Under the pieces are notes generated by a model, which was given only the letters and a program-made list of their open reading frames with translations, searched no databases and was not told the origin of the DNA. 9,050 nucleotides of DNA from JAFAGX01 sp035623255 (GTDB taxonomy: Bacteria > Acidobacteriota > Terriglobia > Terriglobales > Acidobacteriaceae), in contig DASPTU010000113.1 in assembly GCA_035623255.1 (NCBI GenBank), positions 1 through 9,050 on the forward strand, in the 5' to 3' direction. Of the stretch, positions 1-6,796 are shown piece after piece; the first letter of the stretch is position 1; each line of letters starts with the position of its first letter. The position numbers and the translations under genes were made by a program.

Positions 1-2
1 AA

Positions 3-992
3 ATGAAAATCCTGCTGGGCGTTGATGGATCAATCTTCTCAAAAGCGGCCAACCAAGCCGTCATGGAGCAGGCCAGACCGCAAAGCGATGAAGTGCGCGT
101 GGTACACGTCGTCGACATATTGACTATCCGGATTCCGGATGGGCTTGCGTATTACCCCGGCATAGAGCACTCGCGGGACTCGCAGCGTAGAATCGCTGAA
201 ACACTGGTAGCCGACGCCGCTAAATCGCTACGCTCGTCGGGACTCCTACAAGTAACGACGGACATCGAATGGGGCAATCCGAAATCGAAAATCATCGACA
301 ACGCCGCCGAGTGGCGTGCTGATCTGATTGTTCTCGGGTCGCACGGGCGCACCGGCTTGGATCGATTTTTGATGGGGAGTGTGGCGGATGCCGTCATGCG
401 TCATGCTCATTGCTCGGTTGAGCTTGTGCGGATTCTTCCAGGGGCTAACGGTACGAAGGACTCTTATCGAGTACCGGAAGGCAAATTCACGAGGATTCTG
501 TTAGCCATCGACGATTCCAGGTTTTCCGAGGCAGCAATCCGGATGGTGTGCGAACAGCTGCATTCGCTCGGAACCAAACTGCGCGTTTTGCACGTGGTCG
601 AGCCACCAGCGCTCTTGGTGGCACGGGAAATGGGCGGGTACGACCCAACCTTGGAGCATGTCTGGGAGGCTCAAACGCGAGAGGCTGAGGATCTTGTGAC
701 AAAGGTCGCCAAGAAATTTTGTGGTACGGGTCTGGAAGTTACCACTTGTGTTGCGCAAGGCGATCCCAAGACAAAAATCCTGGACGAGGCCCAGGAGTGG
801 AAGGCCGATTTGATTGTAATCGGCTCTCATGGCAGAGCCGGCGTTGCGCGCTTTCTGATGGGAAGCGTATCCGAGGCAGTGGCACACCACGCTCATTGTT
901 CAGTCGAAGTGGTCAGGAGCACTTCCTCCATTAGATTGCAAGAAGCGGCGCCTCGACAACCATCCTCGAAGAAAGCAGATTGCACAGCTTAG
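3..992 (+). CDS. Tandem-domain universal stress protein (UspA family)
   Basis: A 329-residue protein made of two UspA domains, roughly residues 1-145 and 160-306, joined by a short linker. Each domain opens with a beta strand and acidic residue (KILLGVDGS; RILLAIDDS). Each ends with the family's ATP-binding signature G-x2-G-x9-G-S/T: G112, G115, G125-S126 in the first and G274, G277, G287-S288 in the second. Both copies are intact, so both domains probably bind ATP. Such proteins are cytoplasmic stress and energy-limitation factors; the substrate or partner cannot be read from the sequence. The last 20 or so residues are polar and look disordered. The ATG at position 3 fits the usual family start (MKILL.VDGS), but its upstream signals lie outside the window. 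It ends 14 bases before the preferred start of the MarC gene, so the two are probably one operon. The family call is very sure; the specific role is unknown. Confidence 0.95.
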   Translation: MKILLGVDGSIFSKAANQAVMEQARPQSDEVRVVHVVDILTIRIPDGLAYYPGIEHSRDSQRRIAETLVADAAKSLRSSGLLQVTTDIEWGNPKSKIIDNAAEWRADLIVLGSHGRTGLDRFLMGSVADAVMRHAHCSVELVRILPGANGTKDSYRVPEGKFTRILLAIDDSRFSEAAIRMVCEQLHSLGTKLRVLHVVEPPALLVAREMGGYDPTLEHVWEAQTREAEDLVTKVAKKFCGTGLEVTTCVAQGDPKTKILDEAQEWKADLIVIGSHGRAGVARFLMGSVSEAVAHHAHCSVEVVRSTSSIRLQEAAPRQPSSKKADCTA

Positions 993-1006
993 AGGCTGTT
1001 CCTGAA

Positions 1007-1663
1007 ATGCTTCTGGTCCTGAAATTCTTCGCGCTGGCTTACAGTGCCCTACTCCCGGTCATCAATCCACTGGGCTCGGCATTGATGTTTCTCACCGTTG
1101 TCGGAAGCTTACCTACCGAGCAGTTTCGTTATCTGGCGCGAAAAGTGGCTGTGAGCATGGTTCTGTTTCTCTTGGTGTTTGAAGTCGGTGGGGCGGCTCT
1201 GTTGAATTTTTTTGGAATTTCGCTGCCGGTGGTGCAGCTTGCTGGCGGCCTCGTCCTGGCAGCGATGGGTTGGCGGATACTGGACCAAAAGGAGACTGCC
1301 AATGGGCAAAGCCCCTCCCCGGTAGGTGACTCGGGTACACTGAACGAAAAGATCTTCTTTCCGCTGACTTTTCCGATCTCTGCCGGACCTGCCTGTATCG
1401 TGGTCACCTTGACTTTAAGTGCACACGCCTCGCGGCATGAACTGTTCAGCAATGTGATGGGCCACCTTGGCATGGCTTTGGCTATTGTCGCGCTAGGCGT
1501 CACGATTTGGCTTTGCTACGTGTACGCTTCGAGAATCACGCAAAAAATCGCCCCAGCGACCATCCACGGGATCCTGCGCGTTGTGGCGTTTGTCCTGTTG
1601 TGTATCGGCGTGCAGATCGCCTCGAACGGTGTTGAAGCCATAGTCAAAGCTGTAGCGAAATGA
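1007..1663 (+). CDS. MarC family integral membrane protein
   Basis: A 218-residue polytopic inner-membrane protein with about six hydrophobic segments, near residues 8-32, 47-68, 73-93, 118-138, 152-174 and 192-212. It carries the MarC-family motif INPLG (19-23) in the first helix and the related FPLTFPISAGPA block (117-128) in the fourth, which points to an internal duplication. Length is normal for the family. The biochemical role of MarC proteins is not established; the old link to multiple antibiotic resistance in E. coli was not upheld. I chose the ATG at 1007 because it has an AGAGG about 11 bases upstream and puts the first helix at the N-terminus. A TTG at 980 would add nine residues and overlap the stress-protein stop by 13 bases. 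It lies just downstream of the tandem Usp gene and is convergent with the small gene that follows. No clear terminator is seen in the 46 bases after the stop. Confidence 0.9.
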   Translation: MLLVLKFFALAYSALLPVINPLGSALMFLTVVGSLPTEQFRYLARKVAVSMVLFLLVFEVGGAALLNFFGISLPVVQLAGGLVLAAMGWRILDQKETANGQSPSPVGDSGTLNEKIFFPLTFPISAGPACIVVTLTLSAHASRHELFSNVMGHLGMALAIVALGVTIWLCYVYASRITQKIAPATIHGILRVVAFVLLCIGVQIASNGVEAIVKAVAK

Positions 1664-1709
1664 GAGTGGAGCGCAGCCGGGCGAATGGGAAAGGGCTAGG
1701 AATGGCGCT

Positions 1710-1934
1710 CTAGTTCGGGCACAGGATACTCTCCATAACTAGTTCATAGACGCTGTCTAGATTCAGTCCTTCTGCAAGCAGGGGTTGTAGCCAGTTCTTC
1801 TGGAAGATTTCTGGATCTTCATTGAAGGCTTCAAAGAGTCGCTCCAAGCCGACGTTTTCCCCAACTTCTATCGGAGCGCAATCCTCGAGGAAAGTGATAA
1901 GTCCCTTTTTTTGTTTCTTTCGTTGTTCTTTCAT
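1710..1934 (-). CDS. Small hypothetical protein
   Basis: I do not recognise this protein. From the ATG at 1934 it has 74 residues: a very basic start (MKEQRKKQKKG), then an acidic, apparently helical body containing LERLFEAFNEDPEIF and ending ESILCPN. No membrane segment, signal peptide, metal-binding cluster or helix-turn-helix is visible. An in-frame ATG at 1964 would add ten residues but has no ribosome-binding site. The 1934 start has GAGG about 12 bases upstream, and a possible promoter overlaps the 1964 codon, so I prefer 1934. The gene is convergent with marC and follows the HtrA terminator, so it is probably transcribed alone. The alternating charged and hydrophobic residues look coding rather than random, and neither flanking gene covers this stretch. 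It could still be spurious. Confidence 0.55.
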   Translation of the reverse strand: MKEQRKKQKKGLITFLEDCAPIEVGENVGLERLFEAFNEDPEIFQKNWLQPLLAEGLNLDSVYELVMESILCPN

Positions 1935-1963
1935 TGCTTTGCACCGCCTCTTAGACGGCCTCA

Positions 1964-1992
1964 TCTTTACTGTCAGAGAAGCTAACCATCAA
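1964..1992 (-). promoter_or_regulatory. Possible promoter for the small hypothetical gene
   Basis: On the minus strand TTGATG (1987-1992) and TAAAGA (1964-1969) are separated by 17 bases. This is a weak match to a housekeeping promoter. It overlaps the T-run of the HtrA terminator. If real, transcription would begin near 1957, which would rule out the ATG at 1964 and favour 1934. Confidence 0.2.
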
Positions 1993-2022
1993 AAATGAAG
2001 CCAGCCATTGCTGGCTGGCTTC
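1990..2022 (-). terminator. Rho-independent terminator after htrA
   Basis: Read on the minus strand, an 11-bp perfect GC-rich stem (arms 2012-2022 and 1997-2007, core AAGCCAGCCA / TGGCTGGCTT) closes a GCAA loop of the GNRA type. It is followed by CATTTTTG, giving a five-base T-run. It starts 28 bases after the HtrA stop codon and is oriented to end that transcript. This is the clearest terminator in the window. Confidence 0.85.
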
Positions 2023-2050
2023 CGTCATTTGAGTGGACAGGCTCCTTAGG

Positions 2051-3517
2051 TCATGCCGCTATAAACAACGTCTGGCCCTGACGATTCACTAAGAGCAATG
2101 GTTCGTTGCCGGCTTTTTTCACGGCGCTCTGGAACTCAGAGACGTTCTTCACCGGCTGGTGATTGACTTCCTGAATGACGTCGCCCTTGCGCAGGCCGGA
2201 ATCAGCAATCTTGCTGGCAGGGTCGATGTCGGTTACCACAACACCCGTCGCCGACGCGGGAAGCCCCAAACGCTCGGCAGTGTGCGGCGTCAGGTTTGTC
2301 ACTTGGACGCCGTGCAGGGCCCTTGTAGACTCATCGCCATTATCGGATTCCGCCTTGGCAGTCTCCGTCGGCATCTCCGCAAGTTTCAGAGACATTTGCT
2401 TCTCACTGCCGTTTCGGAGCATCGTCAATTTGACGTCCGTTCCCGGTTCCATCATGGAAATGTCCATGCGCAACTGGTTGCTGTCGTTGACCGTCTTGCC
2501 GTTCACCTCCAGAATGATGTCACCGCGCTGTATGCCGCCTTCCTGAGCAGGACTCTTGGGACTCACGTCTCCCACAACAACACCATGGGGTTCCGTCTCG
2601 CCAAACGCTTTCGCCATTTCCGGGGTCATATCCTGTGGCAGGATACCCATGTACGCACGGACCACCTTGCCGTTCCTCAGGATCTGGTCCATCACTTTGT
2701 GCGCCAGGTTCACGGGCACCGCAAAACCGATGCCCTGGCTGCCACCCGAACCTTCAGCAATGATGGCCGTGTTGATACCAACAAGCTCGCCACGATCATT
2801 AATGAGTGCGCCACCGGAGTTGCCGGGGTTGATGGGAGCGTCCGTCTGAATGAAATCTTCGTAATCCTCGATGCCGAGATTGCCACGGCCCTTGGCGCTG
2901 ATGATGCCTCTGGTCACCGTTTGTCCGACACCAAACGGGTCGCCGATCGCCAACGCTGTATCCCCGACTTCCACTTTGGAAGAGTCACCGAGAGTGATCG
3001 ACTTCAGGTTGGGAGCCTCGATTTTCAGAACCGCGACGTCCGTCTTGGGGTCGGTTCCGACGGTCCTCGCTTCAAACTCGCGCTTATCCGACAAAGTCAC
3101 CCGCACATCAGTGGCGCCATCGACGACATGATTGTTGGTGAGAATATAGCCTTCCGGGCTGACGATAACGCCGGAGCCTAGGCTCTTTTCACGGCGGTCT
3201 TTAGGAATGTTGAGCGGGCCGCCCTCGTCCCCAAAGAATTGACGGAAAAACGGATCCAGTCGAGCGTCCATTTGCGGGGCCGCCTTCACCACCTTGGAGC
3301 TGGATATGTTAACCACCGAGGGCAGAACCTTCTTCAAGACTGGTGCGAAACTGCTGCTGCTCGGGCCTTCCGTGCTGTCCGCCATTTTGAGCGTGGCAGG
3401 GGGATTTGTTACCGCTTTCGTGGTTGTATGCGCGATTCCCAAACCTGCCGCACCCAAAATCATCCCCAAGACTAGGGCCGCGGGCTTCGAGAAAACTACA
3501 GACCGTCTCTCTTTCAT
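2051..3517 (-). CDS. htrA: Do/HtrA family periplasmic serine endoprotease
   Basis: A 488-residue DegP/DegQ-type protease. The N-terminus (MKERRSVVFSK, then a hydrophobic stretch at about 12-30) is a signal peptide or membrane anchor, so the enzyme acts in the periplasm. The trypsin-like domain spans about 60-285 with a complete catalytic triad: H130 in TNNHVV, D160 in TDVAVLKI and S234 in NPGNSGG. Two PDZ domains follow, about 287-380 and 402-488, which in this family bind exposed C-termini of misfolded proteins and control oligomer assembly. The segment before the first catalytic strand is short, closer to DegQ or MucD than to E. coli DegP with its long LA loop. I chose ATG 3517 because AAGGAAGGA sits three bases upstream; the in-frame ATG at 3586 would put 23 non-signal residues ahead of the signal. 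It is downstream of a kinase-regulator pair on the same strand, which suggests an envelope-stress circuit. The family call is very sure; the DegP/DegQ/MucD subclass is not settled. Confidence 0.95.
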   Translation of the reverse strand: MKERRSVVFSKPAALVLGMILGAAGLGIAHTTTKAVTNPPATLKMADSTEGPSSSSFAPVLKKVLPSVVNISSSKVVKAAPQMDARLDPFFRQFFGDEGGPLNIPKDRREKSLGSGVIVSPEGYILTNNHVVDGATDVRVTLSDKREFEARTVGTDPKTDVAVLKIEAPNLKSITLGDSSKVEVGDTALAIGDPFGVGQTVTRGIISAKGRGNLGIEDYEDFIQTDAPINPGNSGGALINDRGELVGINTAIIAEGSGGSQGIGFAVPVNLAHKVMDQILRNGKVVRAYMGILPQDMTPEMAKAFGETEPHGVVVGDVSPKSPAQEGGIQRGDIILEVNGKTVNDSNQLRMDISMMEPGTDVKLTMLRNGSEKQMSLKLAEMPTETAKAESDNGDESTRALHGVQVTNLTPHTAERLGLPASATGVVVTDIDPASKIADSGLRKGDVIQEVNHQPVKNVSEFQSAVKKAGNEPLLLVNRQGQTLFIAA

Positions 3518-3520
3518 ATT

Positions 3521-3529
3521 TCCTTCCTT
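3521..3529 (-). promoter_or_regulatory. Strong ribosome-binding site of htrA
   Basis: On the minus strand AAGGAAGGA lies three bases before ATG 3517. It decides the HtrA start, since the longer in-frame option at 3586 has no comparable signal and would displace the signal peptide from the N-terminus. Confidence 0.75.
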
Positions 3530-3616
3530 AAGCAAAGAATTGCACCTCATAGGAGCTTTTTCTGGAGGTTGCGTAACTGTCCTCACGCTTACTGAGACGC
3601 CTGCGGCGAGGCTAGT

Positions 3617-3642
3617 GATTCTCCCTACGAATAGGGAGAATC
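3617..3642. repeat. Perfect 11-bp inverted repeat between regulator and htrA
   Basis: GATTCTCCCTA (3617-3627) and TAGGGAGAATC (3632-3642) are exact reverse complements around a four-base centre, CGAA on plus and TTCG on minus. It lies about 75 bases after the response-regulator stop and 100 bases before the htrA start. No T-run follows on either strand, so it is not a standard intrinsic terminator. It could be an operator for a dimeric regulator, or an RNA hairpin with a UUCG-like loop in a regulator-htrA read-through transcript. Confidence 0.7.
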
Positions 3643-3654
3643 GACCCCGTCGAT
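3640..3654. repeat. Short palindrome next to the 11-bp inverted repeat
   Basis: ATCGAC (3640-3645) and GTCGAT (3649-3654) form a 6-bp inverted repeat around CCC, sharing three bases with the larger palindrome beside it. The pair gives two symmetric elements in 38 bases upstream of htrA. It could be a second operator half or chance. I see no convincing -35/-10 pair between here and the htrA start. Confidence 0.4.
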
Positions 3655-3718
3655 TGGGGATGTTAAGGTGCTAGGAAATTTGATTCAGCGCAGGAGAACC
3701 GCTGAGCGTTACGGACTT

Positions 3719-4369
3719 CTACGAAATTATGCCTTTGCGAACCGCGTAAAGGATCAATTCCGGCAGCCCGCGAAGATTCAGCTTCTCCATCAGATTCGAG
3801 CGATGGCTCTCAACCGTATACACACTGAGATTCAACAGGTTCGCGATGTCTTTGTTTGATTTGCCTTCGGCGATGAGCTGCAATACTTCGCGCTCTCGCG
3901 GCGTCAGCAGGTCATAGGCATCGTCTGTACCCGAGCGCTTGAGTTTCCGGACGTAATCATCCAACAGCACCTTGCTCACTGACGGACTGAAAAAGGACTT
4001 GCCATTCGCGACTACATGGACGGCCTTGATGAGATCCGCTTCGGCAGAATCTTTTAGAAGGTAGCCGCGTGCACCAGCTTTCAATGCGCGGAGCACATAA
4101 GTCTCATCCGGGTGCATGCTGAGGATCACGATGGCGAGCTCGGGATTTTCCTGCGTCATCTGAGTGGCAGCTTCAATACCATTTAGATTCGGCATCCCGA
4201 TATCCATGATTACGACGTCGGGTCTCAATGATTTCGCGAGCGCCACTGCCTGGCGGCCATCGGACGCCTCGCCTACAACGCTCATATCAGGTTCACGCTC
4301 CAACATTAAGCGGACTCCGCTCCGCATCAATTGGTGATCGTCAGCCAGGAGTATGCGAACCTTTTTCAT
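3719..4369 (-). CDS. NarL/FixJ-type response regulator
   Basis: A 216-residue cytoplasmic two-component regulator (residues numbered from ATG 4369). The receiver domain, about 3-120, keeps all active-site residues: the acidic pair D10-D11 in LLADDH, phospho-acceptor D56 in VVIMD, S84 in VILSM and K106 in YLLKD. A LuxR/FixJ helix-turn-helix follows at about 155-214 (LTPREREVLQLIAEGKSNKDIA, then TVESHRSNLMEKL), so phosphorylation should drive dimerisation and DNA binding. On the minus strand the kinase stop TGA (4375-4373) is followed directly by GTG (4372) and ATG (4369), so translation is probably coupled. GGAAGGG lies about 11 bases before the ATG. The partner is clearly the upstream kinase. 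The target is unknown, but the htrA gene 200 bases downstream, with a palindrome in between, is the obvious candidate. Confidence 0.93.
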   Translation of the reverse strand: MKKVRILLADDHQLMRSGVRLMLEREPDMSVVGEASDGRQAVALAKSLRPDVVIMDIGMPNLNGIEAATQMTQENPELAIVILSMHPDETYVLRALKAGARGYLLKDSAEADLIKAVHVVANGKSFFSPSVSKVLLDDYVRKLKRSGTDDAYDLLTPREREVLQLIAEGKSNKDIANLLNLSVYTVESHRSNLMEKLNLRGLPELILYAVRKGIIS

Positions 4370-4372
4370 CAC

Positions 4373-5752
4373 TCAGGGGACCCTTCCAATAGGTAGTTCT
4401 GCATGTACTGTGGCGCCTTTGCCGGGTTCCGATCGAATAAGGAACGTACCTTGCAGTTGACGCACTCGCTCTTCCATTCCCAGGATACCCATGCCGCGCA
4501 TTCGCTCTGGCTGAAATCCCTCTCCATCATCGCTGATCTCCACCACAATGCTGTGCTCTTTTCTCTTGAGCATCACATTTGCGTTCTTGGCGTGAGCGTG
4601 AGTAGCGGCGTTCCGAAGCGCTTCTTGAACGACTCGATAAATGCAGACCCTGACTTCGTCAGGAGGGTCGTTAGCAAATTCCTCCGCATGAATATCCACT
4701 TCCATGTCACTTTGACGCGAGGTTTCGCGGGCTTGCCATTCCAAGGCCGGAACAAGCCCAAGATCGTCCAGCATTGGGGGTCTTAACAATAGCGCCATGT
4801 CCCGGATCGACTTTACTGCAGTCTCCGCTGCCGCCTTGATTCGCGCGATTTCCTCGTTCAACTTGTCGCCAGGCGACAACAAGCTCGACAAGCGCCCAAT
4901 GTCCATCAGAAGCGCGCCAAGAGTCTGCCCGACCTCGTCGTGCAATTCCCGCGAGATGGACCGTCTCTCGGCTTCTTGTGCATCAACTAAACGCCGCGAG
5001 AGACTCTCAAGTTCCTGACGGCTTCTGGAGAGGGCAAGATATCTTTCGCGGCCACGCTTTTCTAGTCGCAAGATGTAATAGCCTGCGACTAATGAAAGGA
5101 GCAAGCCGGCGACCAATGTCAAAAACACCATCCGCGCAAGCCTGGCTTGCAACCCCTGGAATTGAAGAACTAGAGCGGTGTTCTGCTCACCAAACCGCTT
5201 GTCGTTGAGGACAGACAGGGCACTGGCCAATTGCAAAACCTGCACTCTACGGGGCATGAGTTCTTCGAATACAAAGGTGCGGCCCCGTCGTTTGCGCTCT
5301 GTGGTGCTATTGGCAAGCACTCCGCTAAAGCGACTTTCTTGTGAAGAGACCTGCTCATCGATTTTACCTAGGAGCGAGCGCTCTTCCGGTGCGCAGTCGT
5401 TGGGGTAGTTGCCGACTGCCAGGTGCACGGCGGCCCCGCGCGTTGTAACTTCTGCTAGGGCAGGCGCGTTTGACACGATCTCATCGCTGAGAAGATATTG
5501 CTCCATCTGGTCCGTGTAAGTGTGGAACGAAACCACTACGGCGACGAGCGCATGACTTCGCGTCGCGAATTGTTGCGTGACCTCATTAGAAACTTGGTTT
5601 AACTTCTGCAAAGAGCGCAGAGAATCTACGCCCGCAAGGATCATCATCAAGAGCATTCCGCCAAAAGCGCCCAGAAGAATCCAGCGCGTCTTTGCGGAAC
5701 GTTCACTCGCATCGATTTGTGGCTTCTGTTCAGCCTTACGCATCGCAGTCAT
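4373..5752 (-). CDS. Membrane sensor histidine kinase (HisKA_3/NarL-type)
   Basis: A 459-residue inner-membrane kinase. TM helices lie near residues 24-44 and 207-228 and enclose a periplasmic region of about 160 residues that looks mainly helical (CHASE3 or four-helix-bundle type; the exact family is not certain). A short coiled-coil linker (about 229-262) leads to a HisKA_3 domain with phospho-acceptor H271 in SRELHDEVGQ. The ATPase domain has an N-box with E377 and N381 (VVQEALRNAATHAHA), a G1 box DDGEGF (408-413) and a G2 box GMGILGM (420-426). All key residues are present, so it should be active. It ends exactly where the cognate regulator gene begins. The signal sensed is not readable; context with htrA suggests envelope stress. 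ATG 5752 is used; an in-frame ATG at 5743 is equally possible and neither has a strong ribosome-binding site. Confidence 0.93.
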   Translation of the reverse strand: MTAMRKAEQKPQIDASERSAKTRWILLGAFGGMLLMMILAGVDSLRSLQKLNQVSNEVTQQFATRSHALVAVVVSFHTYTDQMEQYLLSDEIVSNAPALAEVTTRGAAVHLAVGNYPNDCAPEERSLLGKIDEQVSSQESRFSGVLANSTTERKRRGRTFVFEELMPRRVQVLQLASALSVLNDKRFGEQNTALVLQFQGLQARLARMVFLTLVAGLLLSLVAGYYILRLEKRGRERYLALSRSRQELESLSRRLVDAQEAERRSISRELHDEVGQTLGALLMDIGRLSSLLSPGDKLNEEIARIKAAAETAVKSIRDMALLLRPPMLDDLGLVPALEWQARETSRQSDMEVDIHAEEFANDPPDEVRVCIYRVVQEALRNAATHAHAKNANVMLKRKEHSIVVEISDDGEGFQPERMRGMGILGMEERVRQLQGTFLIRSEPGKGATVHAELPIGRVP

Positions 5753-5779
5753 CCCAACTGGATTTCGGTGTCACTGCAA

Positions 5780-5807
5780 GCATAAGGGTACCCTGCGCAA
5801 TCAACAA
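5780..5807 (-). promoter_or_regulatory. Possible promoter of the kinase-regulator operon
   Basis: On the minus strand TTGTTG (5802-5807) and TTATGC (5780-5785) are 16 bases apart and about 28 bases ahead of the kinase ATG. The spacer contains the 8-bp palindrome GGGTACCC (5786-5793). The match is modest. Because no strong terminator follows the upstream regulator gene, read-through from that gene is also possible. Confidence 0.3.
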
Positions 5808-5850
5808 CGCCAGCCATGCCTCAGAACAAAAGACCTGCCGTGATGCGCGT

Positions 5851-5864
5851 GGACCGAGGACCGA
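5851..5864. repeat. Tandem 7-bp repeat in the kinase upstream region
   Basis: GGACCGA occurs twice head to tail. It sits in the 184-bp gap between the second regulator gene and the kinase gene. Apart from this and the weak promoter candidate, I see nothing else in the gap and no strong terminator for the upstream gene. Confidence 0.4.
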
Positions 5865-5936
5865 GAGCAGGTGGCCCTGTATTCGCTAAAGTTGACCAGC
5901 ATCCTCAGCTTCGGAACTGGCTTAGGCGTGGCAGAT

Positions 5937-6614
5937 TTATGCGGGGATGGAGTAGCCGTGCGCCCGAACTGCCTCTACCGCCTCGCTACGGCTTTCGGCG
6001 TCCACCTGCTTGAGTATTCGATGAATATGATTGCGTACGGTAAACGCGGACAGATTCAATGCTGAAGCAATTTCCTTGTTAGTCATTCCTTTGGCCACCA
6101 GCGTGATCAATTGCTGTTGACGCAAGGTCAGGTCCGGTCGTGAACCAGCATTTTGCATCGGCATTTCTGTTGCCTTTTGCGCGAAGAAACTAAACAATGC
6201 GGCGCACAGCACCGGCGGGCACACCGCCTCTCCACGGCAAACCGATCGGACGGCCGCCACCACATCCGAGGCCGAGGCGTCCTGCAACAAATAGCCGGTT
6301 ACGCCCAAGCGTACTGCCGACATAAACTGCTCTTCATCCGTACTCATGCCGATAAGTACGATCTTAGGCGCAGCCGCTGTCTCCTGACTCGATAAGGACG
6401 CCGACAAGGGCATCCGACTCAATAAGTAACAATCTCCAAGCAAGATGTCGCAGCTATCGAGAACGCCGGGGAGAGCGTCTTCGGCCGACGAAATCTGCCC
6501 GGTAATTACAAACTCCGTCCGTTTGCGGAACAACCGAGCTAACGATTCACGCAGAAGGCGATTTTCAATCAGAAGGAATGTGCGTGTGGACGAAACGCGG
6601 TCACAATTGTTCAT
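5937..6614 (-). CDS. LuxR-type regulator with degenerate receiver domain
   Basis: A 225-residue protein with a response-regulator layout. A receiver-like fold spans about 10-128 and a LuxR/FixJ helix-turn-helix about 160-220 (LTLRQQQLITLVAKGMTNKEIA, then TVRNHIHRILKQV). The DNA-binding half looks intact. The receiver half does not: the usual acidic DD pair is E17-N18 (LLIENR), the conserved Ser/Thr is G89 (VLIGM) and the conserved Lys is Q111 (YLLQD). Only the acceptor-position aspartate, D61 in DILLGD, remains. It is therefore probably not switched by normal phosphotransfer, and may be constitutive, protein-regulated or ligand-binding. No kinase gene is directly coupled to it; the next kinase gene lies 184 bases downstream and has its own regulator. 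The ATG at 6614 has AGG about six bases upstream. It is divergent from the degenerate-receiver and export genes, whose regulation is a plausible job. Confidence 0.88.
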   Translation of the reverse strand: MNNCDRVSSTRTFLLIENRLLRESLARLFRKRTEFVITGQISSAEDALPGVLDSCDILLGDCYLLSRMPLSASLSSQETAAAPKIVLIGMSTDEEQFMSAVRLGVTGYLLQDASASDVVAAVRSVCRGEAVCPPVLCAALFSFFAQKATEMPMQNAGSRPDLTLRQQQLITLVAKGMTNKEIASALNLSAFTVRNHIHRILKQVDAESRSEAVEAVRAHGYSIPA

Positions 6615-6702
6615 CGAGACCTGGCTTCAAGCGACCTTTTATTGATCCCAAGACTGCGGAGTGCCCGTTCGACAAACCCAGAACGCCTTAACTAACGTTT
6701 CT

Positions 6703-6732
6703 AGAATAACCTCTACATAGCCTCGGTGTCAA
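6703..6732 (-). promoter_or_regulatory. Promoter of the divergent LuxR-type regulator
   Basis: On the minus strand a consensus TTGACA (6727-6732) is followed after 18 bases by TATTCT (6703-6708), four of six matches to TATAAT. Transcription would start near 6696, giving a leader of about 80 bases before ATG 6614. This is the best housekeeping-type promoter in the window. Confidence 0.5.
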
Positions 6733-6769
6733 TTAACAACGTACGATTTTACCGACTTGGCGTTTCCGC

Positions 6770-6787
6770 TTGTAACGCAATTGTAAC
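6770..6787. repeat. Direct TTGTAAC repeats one helical turn apart
   Basis: TTGTAAC occurs at 6770-6776 and again at 6781-6787, with start points 11 bases apart, so both would face the same side of the helix. Such spacing fits a tandem protein-binding site. It lies just upstream (minus-strand sense) of the TTGACA promoter and within the shared control region. Confidence 0.4.
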
Positions 6788-6796
6788 AGACGCGTC

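Noticed and set aside
1664..1709. A shared bidirectional terminator between marC and the small gene.
   Set aside because: Only a 6-bp inverted repeat (GAGCGC / GCGCTC) with a long loop is present, and no T-run follows.
2159..3181. A 340-codon open frame on the plus strand inside htrA.
   Set aside because: It lies fully antisense to a protease with complete catalytic triad and PDZ domains. Its product is rich in Arg, His, Asp and Val as expected from reading conserved codons backwards, and it has no recognisable domain.
3518..3586. A longer htrA start at ATG 3586.
   Set aside because: It would add 23 residues before the signal sequence, and the strong AAGGAAGGA sits three bases before ATG 3517.
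3617..3642. Reading the 11-bp inverted repeat as the terminator of the kinase-regulator operon.
   Set aside because: No T-run follows the stem on the minus strand (the next bases are ACTAGCC), unlike the clear terminator after htrA.
6757..6775. A possible sigma-54 promoter around TTGGCGTTTCCGCTTGT.
   Set aside because: The GG and GC dinucleotides do not have the required 10-base spacing, so the -24/-12 pattern fails.
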